NCBI GenBank assembly: GCA_964412845.1
Contig: CAYPQM010000138.1
Span: forward strand, 1 to 19,082
DNA: 19,082 bases
Origin: JAWWPY01 sp964412845
GTDB lineage: Bacteria; Actinomycetota; Actinomycetes; Streptosporangiales; Streptosporangiaceae
Direction: 5' to 3'
Made by a program: the position numbers and the translations under genes. The notes under the pieces are model-generated. The model did no database searches, was not told the DNA's origin, and was given only the letters and a program-made list of their open reading frames with translations. Below, piece by piece: positions 7,775 through 13,902 of this stretch (its first letter is position 1; each line of letters starts with the position of its first letter).

Positions 7775-8302
7775 CTACGGGGCAGGTTCTCCGACGGGAA
7801 GGGTGTAGAGGTTCCGGGTGTCGCCCTCTACCGGCGCCTGCTTCCAGAAGGTGAATCCGAGCTTGCGGCAGACGTTCTGCGAGGCAAGGTTCTCCGGGGC
7901 GATGATGGCCAGCAGCTCACCCGCATACGTCTGGTGAGCCTTGGCCAGCAGCGCCTGGCTGGCCTCGGTGGCGTACCCGAGGCCCCGGCACTCCGGCACC
8001 AGCCGGTATCCCCATTCCAGCCAGGTCTTGCCCTCGAAGTCGATGTGGTCGACGCCGGTGTATCCCACGACGAGCCCAGAGGACAGCTCGACCACCGGCT
8101 GCTTGCCGAACGGGATGGCCTGGCAGACGGTGACCATGTGGTCAAACCGGTCCTGGGCCTCCTGCTCGGTGAGGGCACCTGGGTAGAACACCATGAAATC
8201 CTCGTTGCAGAAGAGCCCGGCGAACCGGTCCCGGTCGGCCTCCCGGGGCGGGCGCACCAGGAGGCGCGCGGTCGTTACGGCATCCAGATCCTGCCCAGTC
8301 AC
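7775..8302 (-). CDS. GNAT-family N-acetyltransferase (RimJ/RimL-like)
   Basis: Acetyl-CoA-dependent N-acetyltransferase of unknown substrate. It has 175 codons, a single-domain GNAT. The acetyl-CoA pyrophosphate loop is RGLGYA at residues 106-111 (consensus R/Q-x-x-G-x-A). WLEWGYRLVPECRG precedes it and NLASQNVCRKLGF (138-150) follows, both typical of RimJ/RimL-like members. The early TTARLLVRPPREADRDRF fits the family. The GTG at 8302 is chosen because GGGAGG lies 4 nt upstream and the domain starts at once. A much longer open frame extends upstream, but it is only the antisense of cimA. The gene faces ilvE and is divergent from the cimA leader, so it looks inserted in the pathway cluster and need not relate to it. 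Confidence 0.88.
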   Translation of the reverse strand: MTGQDLDAVTTARLLVRPPREADRDRFAGLFCNEDFMVFYPGALTEQEAQDRFDHMVTVCQAIPFGKQPVVELSSGLVVGYTGVDHIDFEGKTWLEWGYRLVPECRGLGYATEASQALLAKAHQTYAGELLAIIAPENLASQNVCRKLGFTFWKQAPVEGDTRNLYTLPVGEPAP

Positions 8303-8360
8303 GCATCCTCCCGCCGCCCACCTTGCCGCATTCCGGCGCGTCGGGCGCCGCGCATCCGCG

Positions 8361-8389
8361 TTGCGGTGTCGCGCGCCGTCTCGGATAGT
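8361..8389 (+). promoter_or_regulatory. Candidate promoter of the cimA leader transcript
   Basis: TTGCGG (8361-8366) and GATAGT (8384-8389) are separated by exactly 17 nt. They share three and four of six bases with the sigma-70-type consensus. Transcription would begin near 8396, about 40 nt before the leader ATG at 8435. The region is divergent from the acetyltransferase gene. Confidence 0.45.
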
Positions 8390-8396
8390 GAGATGG

Positions 8397-8436
8397 ATGG
8401 GCCCGGCACTGGTGAGCTGTGCCACACTGGGCCCAT
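8397..8436 (+). repeat. Interrupted inverted repeat reaching the leader start codon
   Basis: ATGGGCCC (8397-8404) is complementary to GGGCCCAT (8429-8436). GGCAC (8405-8409) and GTGCC (8419-8423) pair inside it. In RNA this would be a stable hairpin taking in the first two bases of the leader ATG at 8435. In DNA it could be an operator. Confidence 0.5.
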
Positions 8437-8500
8437 GACGTCTGGCCGGATTATTATCGGCGGCGCGTCGGCACCTCGCAGGGCCGTCAGCACGAGCTGA
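8435..8500 (+). CDS. cimA leader peptide with three consecutive isoleucine codons
   Basis: A 21-residue ORF, ATG at 8435 and TGA at 8498, reading MTSGRIIIGGASAP and ending RRAVSTS. Codons 6-8 are ATT ATT ATC, three isoleucines in a row. Two are ATT, rarely used elsewhere in this GC-rich window, so they would be sensitive to charged tRNA-Ile supply. A terminator-like hairpin begins 23 nt after the stop, followed by cimA, an isoleucine-pathway gene. This is the layout of a classical attenuator leader, so the role inferred is sensing rather than a functional product. An in-frame ATG at 8393 would give 35 residues. No strong Shine-Dalgarno sequence precedes either start, and a hairpin overlaps the 8435 start, so the exact start is uncertain. 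Confidence 0.75.
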   Translation: MTSGRIIIGGASAPRRAVSTS

Positions 8501-8522
8501 CCAGCCCGCACCGCCGACGCGC
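8463..8522 (+). other. Alternative RNA stems of the cimA attenuator
   Basis: GCGCGTCGGC (8463-8472), just after the Ile codons, is perfectly complementary to GCCGACGCGC (8513-8522), which abuts the terminator stem. Between them a second hairpin forms: GTCAGC (8486-8491) with GCTGAC (8496-8501), extended by GGGC/GCCC (8481-8484 with 8504-8507). It contains the leader stop codon. A ribosome paused at the Ile codons would mask the first arm; one at the stop codon would disrupt the second hairpin. A segment clearly sequestering the terminator was not found by eye. Confidence 0.5.
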
Positions 8523-8557
8523 AGACCTCTCGCATCCCGCGAGGGGTCTTTTGCTTT
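8523..8557 (+). terminator. Intrinsic terminator (attenuator) upstream of cimA
   Basis: AGACCTCTCGC (8523-8533) pairs with GCGAGGGGTCT (8539-8549) around a five-base loop ATCCC. The stem is 11 bp with one G-U wobble and is followed by TTTTGCTTT (the first T belongs to the stem). It is the best intrinsic terminator in the window and lies 43 nt before the cimA start, downstream of the Ile-rich leader. That position fits conditional termination rather than the end of a gene. Confidence 0.8.
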
Positions 8558-8599
8558 CTGGCCACTATTTCCCACGCACTCGGAAAGGCAGCACAGGCC

Positions 8600-10207
8600 A
8601 TGCCCGACGACTCGTTCCACGTCTACGACACGACCCTGCGCGACGGCGCGCAGCAGGAGGGGCTCACCCTGACGGTGGCCGACAAGCTCGCGATCGCGCG
8701 CGGGCTCGACGAGTTCGGCGCTGGCTTCATCGAGGGCGGATGGCCGGGCGCGATCCCCAAGGACACCGAATTCTTCCAGCGAGCCCGCACTGAGCTGGAC
8801 CTCAAGCACGCGCAGCTCGCCGCGTTCGGCGCGACCCGCCGACCCGGCGTGCAGGCGGCCGACGACCCTCAGGTCGCCGCTCTGCGCGCGTCGGGTGCGC
8901 CGGTCGTGACCCTTGTCGCCAAGAGTCACGACCGGCACGTCCGGCTGGCCCTGCGGACCACGCTGGAGGAGAACCTGGCGATGATCCGGGACACCGTCAG
9001 CCACCTGCGCGCCGAGGGCCAGCGGGTGTTCCTCGACGCCGAGCATTTCTTCGACGGGTACCGCTCCGATCCCAGCTACGCGCTGGAGGTGGTGCGGGCC
9101 GCGACCGAGGCGGGCGCGGACGTGGTGGTGTTGTGCGACACCAACGGCGGCATGCTGCCCGGTGAGCTGGGCGACATCGTGACGGCGGTGGCGGCGGCCA
9201 CCGGCGCCCGGCTTGGCATCCACTGCCACGACGACGCGGCCTGCGCGGTCGCCAACACCCTGGTCGCGGTGGACGCCGGGGTTACCCACGTCCAGGGCTG
9301 CGCCAACGGGTATGGCGAGCGGGCGGGCAATGCCAACCTGTTCAGCGTGGTGGCGGGGCTGCAGCTGAAGAAGGGGCGCACCGTCCTGCCGGATGGCTGC
9401 CTGCCCGAGATGAGCCGGGTCGCCCACGCGATCAGCGAGGTCACCAACGTGACGCCGAGCACCCACCAGCCTTACGTCGGCTTCTCCGCCTTCGCGCACA
9501 AAGCGGGGCTGCACGCCTCGGCGGTCAAGGTGGACCCGATGCTCTACCAGCACATCGACCCCGCGCTGGTCGGCAACGACATGCGGATGCTCGTCTCTGA
9601 CATGGCCGGCCGGGCGTCCGTGGAGATCAAGGGCAAGCAGCTCGGCTACGACCTGTCCGATGACCGGGCCACCGTGGGGCGGGTGGTCGACCGGGTCAAG
9701 GAGCTGGAGGCTCAGGGCTACACCTTCGAGGCCGCGGACGCCTCCTTCGAGCTGCTGCTGCGCGACGAGATGGCCGGCGAACGGCTCCGGCACTTCCAGG
9801 TCGAATCGTGGCGGGTCATCGTCGAGCGGCGCACCGGCGGCGAGGTGGTCAGCGAGGCCACGGTCAAGCTGAACGCCAAGGGTGAGCGGATCGTGGCCAC
9901 CGGCGAGGGCAACGGGCCGGTCAATGCCCTGGACAACGCCCTGCGGCAGGCCCTCGAACGGCTCTACCCGGAACTCGCCATGCTGGAGCTCGCCGACTAC
10001 AAGGTGCGCATCCTGGAGGGGTCGCACGGCACCGGCGCGGTCACCAGGGTCCTCATCGAGTCGGGTGATGGCACCGGCTCGGCGGCCGGGACCTGGAGCA
10101 CCGTGGCCGTAGATGAAAACATCATCGCCGCCTCCTGGCACGCACTTGAAGAAGCGGTCACCTATGCCTTGCTCCGGGCCGGCTACCAGCCCGCCGAACG
10201 GGGCTAG
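8600..10207 (+). CDS. cimA: Citramalate synthase (LeuA-like)
   Basis: Condenses pyruvate and acetyl-CoA to citramalate, opening the threonine-independent route to 2-oxobutyrate and isoleucine. It has 535 codons, as expected for the CimA branch of the isopropylmalate/homocitrate synthase family. Visible marks are VYDTTLRDGAQQEG with Arg14 and Asp15, the metal-binding HCHDD (His208, His210), the glycine-rich QGCANGYGERAGNANL loop, and a C-terminal LeuA allosteric dimer domain (about 390-525; ATGEGNGPVNALDNAL). The EGGWPGAIPKDTEFF segment favours CimA over LeuA. The ATG at 8600 has GGAAAGG about 11 nt upstream. A leader peptide and terminator precede it. Feedback by isoleucine on the C-terminal domain is known in the family but is inferred here. 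A homologous aldol-type synthase is the main alternative. Confidence 0.92.
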   Translation: MPDDSFHVYDTTLRDGAQQEGLTLTVADKLAIARGLDEFGAGFIEGGWPGAIPKDTEFFQRARTELDLKHAQLAAFGATRRPGVQAADDPQVAALRASGAPVVTLVAKSHDRHVRLALRTTLEENLAMIRDTVSHLRAEGQRVFLDAEHFFDGYRSDPSYALEVVRAATEAGADVVVLCDTNGGMLPGELGDIVTAVAAATGARLGIHCHDDAACAVANTLVAVDAGVTHVQGCANGYGERAGNANLFSVVAGLQLKKGRTVLPDGCLPEMSRVAHAISEVTNVTPSTHQPYVGFSAFAHKAGLHASAVKVDPMLYQHIDPALVGNDMRMLVSDMAGRASVEIKGKQLGYDLSDDRATVGRVVDRVKELEAQGYTFEAADASFELLLRDEMAGERLRHFQVESWRVIVERRTGGEVVSEATVKLNAKGERIVATGEGNGPVNALDNALRQALERLYPELAMLELADYKVRILEGSHGTGAVTRVLIESGDGTGSAAGTWSTVAVDENIIAASWHALEEAVTYALLRAGYQPAERG

Positions 10208-10222
10208 CGCCACCGGGCGGCC

Positions 10223-10240
10223 CGGGCTGGGAGCAGCCCG
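10223..10240 (+). terminator. GC-rich hairpin after cimA
   Basis: CGGGCTG-GGAG-CAGCCCG forms a perfect 7-bp stem 15 nt after the cimA stop, flanked by further partly complementary C/G runs. There is no T tract, which is common for actinobacterial terminators. It is the best candidate for the end of the cimA transcript. Confidence 0.5.
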
Positions 10241-10290
10241 CCCGGCCCGCCCTGGCCTGGTCCATCCCCCACCTCATTGGGTCGAATTCC

Positions 10291-10330
10291 GGTCCAGCCG
10301 GGTCATTTCTGGTCGAGCCGGGACGTTCAT
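10291..10330 (+). repeat. Imperfect 20-bp direct repeat upstream of the MFS gene
   Basis: Two adjacent 20-bp units (10291-10310 and 10311-10330) match at 15 of 20 positions, around GGTCnAGCCGGG. They lie in the 302-nt gap between cimA and the MFS gene. No coding potential was seen there; the gap also holds the cimA hairpin and the inverted repeat with a -10-like box nearer the MFS gene. Confidence 0.45.
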
Positions 10331-10394
10331 GCCCGGCCGAGCCCCCTGGCTTCAGGTGATCACATGTCGGGATCGAACCCTTTCGAGTCTGTTA

Positions 10395-10419
10395 GGCAAC
10401 ACAAGTTGCCCTATATAGT
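10395..10419 (+). promoter_or_regulatory. Inverted repeat abutting a TATAGT -10-like box (MFS promoter/operator)
   Basis: GGCAAC-ACAA-GTTGCC (10395-10410) is a perfect 6-bp inverted repeat ending 3 nt before TATAGT (10414-10419). The latter lies within TATATAGT, an unusually AT-rich run here. The repeat occupies the spacer where a promoter would lie, so a repressor bound there would block RNA polymerase. The -35 is unclear; TTAGGC at 10392-10397 is weak. The MFS start is about 90 nt downstream. Confidence 0.45.
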
Positions 10420-10509
10420 CCGTTCATCTGCACTTTCGCTGACCGAACATCCTTAGACGCCGCCCAGACCCCCGCGGCCGACGCTATTTACGATGCTCGG
10501 CTACGGCGG

Positions 10510-11889
10510 TTGCGCAGCGCCCGGGCCGCAGTGATCGCGTATTTCGCCATTCTGGGCCTGGCCGAGGGCGTCTGGGTGGTGCACATCCCCGCGACCAAGG
10601 CCCAGTTGCACCTTTCCAACGGGCCGCTCGGCGTGGCCCTGCTCGCCGGGCCGGCCGCGCTGGTCCTGGTCATGCCGGTGGCAGGCCGGCTGGCCGACCG
10701 GTTCGGAAGTGCCTTAATCACCCGCCCGGTCGGCGTGATCGTCACGTTCCTGCCGGTCATCCTGGGCTCGGCACGTACCCTCACGGCCTTACTTGCCGGC
10801 CTGCTGGGTTTCGGAGTGGCCGGGGGCCTGATGGCTGTGTCCATCAACACCCAGGCTGTCCTGGTCGAGCGCGGGTACCGGCGGCCCCTGATGGCCTCTT
10901 TTCATGCCTGCTACAGTCTCGGCGGCCTGCTCGGAGCGGTACTGGGCGGGATTCTCACCTGGGTGCGGGCCGACACCGTCGCTGTCTGCCTCGCGGCCGC
11001 GCTGCCCGCGGCGGCTGTGGCCGCAACCGCGGGCCGCTGGCTGCTCGCCGAGTCGGCCCGGGCTTTCCGGGGCCACCTGGCGCCAGCGCTGGGCCGGGGC
11101 GCAGTCGGCCGGGGTGCGTCCAGCGGGGGGGCAGCGGGCTCGGATGCGTCCGGCCGGCCGGCATCCGGCTGGGACGGATGCGGCCGGGATCTCGGCAGAT
11201 GGAGCAGGCCCTGGCGGACCGCTGTCCGGGAGGCAGGGCCAGGCCGGAACTCGCCGCGGCTCATGGCCCTGGGGCTGCTCGCGGTGTGCTCCCTGGTGGG
11301 TGAAGGGACCGCGGGCAACTGGAGCGGCGTCTACCTGCGCGACAATCTCCGCACCCCGTCCGGATTCGCGGTGTCGGGGTTCGCCGCGTTCTCGCTCGCG
11401 ATGACCGTCGGGCGGCTGCTCGGCGACCGATTGGCGGCCCGTTTCGGGCCGGTGCGCCTGGTGCGTGGCTGCGGGCTGCTGGCCGCCACGAGCCTCGCCG
11501 CAGGAGTCGCCAGCAACCAGCCGATAGGCGCGATCGCCGGTTTTGCGCTGTTCGGCGCGGGCCTGTCGTGCACCCTCCCGCAATTCCTTTCCGCGGCCGG
11601 CAACGCGAACCCGCAGCAGCCGGGAAGCGGCCTGGCCCGGGTGGCCGGCCTGGGCTACATCGGGCTGGTCGGCGGCCCGGTGCTGATCGGCGTGTGCGCG
11701 GACCTGACCGGCCTGCCAGTGGCGCTGGGCATTCCTGTCCTGCTCGGCCTCTGCGTCGCGGCGAGCGCCCGGGTGCTTGACCCGCGGCCGGCGGCCCGGG
11801 CAGCGTCCCGCCCGGGACGTCCGCGGCAGGAATCCCGCCGGGCCGGGCTGATCCCGCCGGGCCGGGCTGATCTCACCGGGCCGGGCTGA
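10510..11889 (+). CDS. MFS transporter
   Basis: Major facilitator superfamily membrane protein of about 459 residues, with substrate unknown. Around twelve hydrophobic segments are visible. Between segments 2 and 3 is the MFS signature-like loop GRLADRFGSALITRP, with a second copy GRLLGDRLAARFGP in the C-terminal half. The N-terminus (IPATKAQLHLSNGPLGVALLAGPAAL) resembles the YbjJ-like sugar/drug efflux branch. The cytoplasmic loop between the halves (about 196-238) is long and Gly/Ser/Arg-rich. The TTG at 10510 is the first possible start after an in-frame TAG at 10393. GTG at 10531 is an alternative, and neither has a clear Shine-Dalgarno sequence. The C-terminal tail is encoded by a 19-bp tandem repeat, and the stop is 2 nt from that of the convergent oxidoreductase. 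Confidence 0.88.
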   Translation: MRSARAAVIAYFAILGLAEGVWVVHIPATKAQLHLSNGPLGVALLAGPAALVLVMPVAGRLADRFGSALITRPVGVIVTFLPVILGSARTLTALLAGLLGFGVAGGLMAVSINTQAVLVERGYRRPLMASFHACYSLGGLLGAVLGGILTWVRADTVAVCLAAALPAAAVAATAGRWLLAESARAFRGHLAPALGRGAVGRGASSGGAAGSDASGRPASGWDGCGRDLGRWSRPWRTAVREAGPGRNSPRLMALGLLAVCSLVGEGTAGNWSGVYLRDNLRTPSGFAVSGFAAFSLAMTVGRLLGDRLAARFGPVRLVRGCGLLAATSLAAGVASNQPIGAIAGFALFGAGLSCTLPQFLSAAGNANPQQPGSGLARVAGLGYIGLVGGPVLIGVCADLTGLPVALGIPVLLGLCVAASARVLDPRPAARAASRPGRPRQESRRAGLIPPGRADLTGPG

Positions 11890-11905
11890 TCTCACCGGGC
11901 CGGGC
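11840..11905. repeat. 19-bp tandem repeat (about 3.5 copies) across two convergent stop codons
   Basis: Units begin at 11840, 11859 and 11878, with a partial fourth from 11897. The consensus is gggccgggctgatctcacc; copies 2 and 3 are identical and copy 1 differs at the 3' end. The MFS stop TGA (11887-11889) and the oxidoreductase stop (11892-11894 on the reverse strand) both fall in copy 3. Because 19 is not a multiple of three, each unit shifts frame, so copy number sets where either protein ends. Confidence 0.85.
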
Positions 11906-13463
11906 CGCGCAGGATGGCCATGGCCGCGTTGTGGCCGCCGATGGCGCTGACCCCGCCGCCCCGGCGGGCGCCCGCACCGCACAGCAGCAGCCGCGGGTGC
12001 TCGGTCTCCACACCCCACCGGCCCACCTCGTCCGGGTCATCAGCCCACGGCCACGACAGGTCGCCGTGGAAGATATGCCCGCCCGGCAGGCCAGCCTCCG
12101 CTTCCAGGTCCACCGGGGTCTTCACTTCCAGGCACGGGCGCCCGTCGCCGTCCCGGAGCAGGCAGTCCGCCAGCGGTTCGGCGAGTACCGCGTCGATGGA
12201 CCGCAAAGTCGCCCGCAGCGCCTCGTCCCGGGCGGTGTCGGGGGCCGCGCGAAACAGGCTGGCCGGCATGTGCAGGCCGAACACGGTCATCGTGTGCGCG
12301 CCGGAGGCGGCCAGGTCCCGGCCGAGGATGGAGTCATCGGTCAGCGAATGGCAGTACGCCTCGCAGGGCGGCACGGCGGGAACGTGTCCCGCGGCCGCTT
12401 GGGCGTAGGCGGCGTCGAGAGCCGCGTACCCCTCGTTGACGTGGAACGTGCCGGCGAACGCGTCGCGTGGGCTGACGTCGCTGTCGCGCAGCCTCGGCAG
12501 CCGCCGCAGCACCATGTTGAGTTTGAGCTGTGCGCCCTCCGGGACCGGCGCTGATCCGCCGAGCAGCCCGGCCAGGGTGGCCGGGGCCAGGTTGGCCAGG
12601 ATGTGCCCGGCTCCGACCGTGTACTCCTCGTCTTCCTCGCGCACCCGGACCTCGCCATCCGGGTCGATCCGAGTCACCTCGGCGCCGGTCCGGATCTCCG
12701 CTCCCGCGGCCAGGGCCGCCTGCTGCAACGCCGTGCTCAGCGCGCCCATGCCGCCCACCGGCACGTTCCAGGCACCGGTGCCATTGCCGATCACGTGGTA
12801 CAGGAAACACCTGTTCTGCGCCAGGCCCGGCGTACCGGCCCGGGCGAAGGTGCCGATCAGCGCGTCGGTCGCCACGACTCCACGCACGGTGTCATCGGCG
12901 AACCGCTCCTCCAGCGCGGCGGCCACCGGACGCTCGATCAGCGCCGCCCAGATCGCGTCGTCCCCGGCCAGCGTGCGCATCCCGGCGCGGGAGAGCAGCG
13001 GCTCGGTCATGGTCGGGAACAGCCGGCCGGCCAGGGCCAGCGTCGCCGCGTAGAACCGCCGCCACGCCTGCCAGTCCGCCTGGCCGCCGGTCACCGCCGC
13101 GAAAGACGCTGCCGTCCGGTCATCGTCAGCGGTATCCACCAGCAGGCCGCCGCGGCCGACCGGGGTGTAGGAGCCGATCCGCCGTGGCCGCAACTCCACC
13201 CGTAGTCCCAGGTCCCGTGCGATGACCGAAGGCAGCAGGCTGACCAGGTAGGAGTAGCGGGACAGCCGCGCGTCCACGCCGGGGAACGCGGCCGCCGACA
13301 CGGCGAGCCCGCCGGTATGCGAAAGGCGTTCCAGCACGAGCACGGACTTGCCGGCCCGCGCCAGGTAGGCCGCGGCCGCGAGGCCGTTGTGCCCCCCGCC
13401 GGCCACGACCACGTCATAACGGGACAGCCGGGCCCGTCTGCTCGTCCCTGACTTGGTTGCCAT
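11892..13463 (-). CDS. FAD-dependent oxidoreductase, phytoene-desaturase/PYROXD2-like
   Basis: Flavoprotein of 523 residues in the FAD/NAD(P)-binding amine oxidase/phytoene desaturase superfamily; the substrate cannot be told. The N-terminal dinucleotide-binding fold is clear at about 15-45 (YDVVVAGGGHNGLAAAAYLA, then VLVLERLSHTGGLAVS). The C-terminal FAD segment is LLLCGAGARRGGGVSAIGGHNAA, near residues 495-518. GGMGALSTALQQAALAAGAEIRTG is the family's typical second flavin region. The whole length resembles PYROXD2-type proteins more than carotenoid biosynthesis enzymes, and no carotenoid genes are nearby. The ATG at 13463 is used; its Shine-Dalgarno sequence is weak. The gene is divergent from the DUF2630 gene. 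Confidence 0.88.
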   Translation of the reverse strand: MATKSGTSRRARLSRYDVVVAGGGHNGLAAAAYLARAGKSVLVLERLSHTGGLAVSAAAFPGVDARLSRYSYLVSLLPSVIARDLGLRVELRPRRIGSYTPVGRGGLLVDTADDDRTAASFAAVTGGQADWQAWRRFYAATLALAGRLFPTMTEPLLSRAGMRTLAGDDAIWAALIERPVAAALEERFADDTVRGVVATDALIGTFARAGTPGLAQNRCFLYHVIGNGTGAWNVPVGGMGALSTALQQAALAAGAEIRTGAEVTRIDPDGEVRVREEDEEYTVGAGHILANLAPATLAGLLGGSAPVPEGAQLKLNMVLRRLPRLRDSDVSPRDAFAGTFHVNEGYAALDAAYAQAAAGHVPAVPPCEAYCHSLTDDSILGRDLAASGAHTMTVFGLHMPASLFRAAPDTARDEALRATLRSIDAVLAEPLADCLLRDGDGRPCLEVKTPVDLEAEAGLPGGHIFHGDLSWPWADDPDEVGRWGVETEHPRLLLCGAGARRGGGVSAIGGHNAAMAILRGPAR

Positions 13464-13492
13464 GGGGCCAGTCTGCCCCGTCCGGCCCGCTC

Positions 13493-13552
13493 GCCGGAAC
13501 GGCAGCAGAGCGGCTCGGCTGCCGTTGGGAACGACACATGGCTCGTTCCGGC
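13493..13552. promoter_or_regulatory. Cluster of overlapping inverted repeats in a divergent intergenic region
   Basis: The 132-bp gap between the oxidoreductase and DUF2630 genes holds three mutually overlapping inverted repeats. They are AACGGCAGC/GCTGCCGTT (13498-13506 with 13518-13526), GCCGGAACG/CGTTCCGGC (13493-13501 with 13544-13552), and GGAACGA/TCGTTCC (13528-13534 with 13543-13549). The recurring element is GGAACG. They could be operator sites for the divergent pair or alternative RNA hairpins. Confidence 0.5.
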
Positions 13553-13595
13553 GGTCCGGGGACTGAGCACTGGGGCGGCCTCATACGGTGGGGGC

Positions 13596-13841
13596 ATGGA
13601 CGACAACGAGATCCTGGGCAACATTGACGAGCTGATCCAGACCGAGCACGAATTGCGGAGCAAGCTGGCGGCCGGGGAGCTGTCAGGTGCCGAGGAGCGG
13701 GCGAGGTTGCGGTCGGTGGAGGAGTCGCTCGATCAGTGCTGGGACCTGCTGCGGCAGCGCCGGGCCCGGCGGGAGTTCGGTACGGACCCCGCGCAGGCGG
13801 AGGCGCGTCCCCCCGGCGAGGTCGAAGGCTACCTCCAGTAA
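13596..13841 (+). CDS. DUF2630 family protein
   Basis: Small soluble protein of 81 residues with no known activity. It matches the actinobacterial DUF2630 pattern along its length: an N-terminal helix with acidic start (MDDNEILGNIDELIQTEHELR), a second helix (AEERARLRSVEESLDQCWD), the hallmark CWDLLRQRRARREFG, and the C-terminal VEGYLQ. The two helices are probably an antiparallel coiled coil. The ATG at 13596 is preceded by GGTGGGGG. A TACGGT box lies 6 nt before the ATG, so near-leaderless transcription is possible. It is divergent from the oxidoreductase and convergent with the GH31 gene 61 nt away. Function cannot be inferred. Confidence 0.9.
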   Translation: MDDNEILGNIDELIQTEHELRSKLAAGELSGAEERARLRSVEESLDQCWDLLRQRRARREFGTDPAQAEARPPGEVEGYLQ

Positions 13842-13902
13842 ACGGCTGCGTCCGGGCGGCATCCCGCACAGCGAACAGGCCGGGCAGCGGTCCGGGCGGT
13901 GA

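Noticed and set aside
8435..8560. T-box riboswitch upstream of cimA
   Set aside because: No T-box sequence (AGGGTGGNACCGCG type) or specifier stem was seen; an Ile-codon leader peptide explains the terminator better.
8303..10213. Upstream part of a reverse-strand open frame joined to the acetyltransferase (812 codons in all)
   Set aside because: It is the antisense of cimA; only 7775-8302 has GNAT features and a ribosome site.
10366..10384. tRNA T-arm-like sequence (GGTTCGATCCC on the reverse strand), possible tRNA or att remnant
   Set aside because: The T stem is only 3 bp and no acceptor, D or anticodon arms fit around it; no integrase or other mobile gene is nearby.
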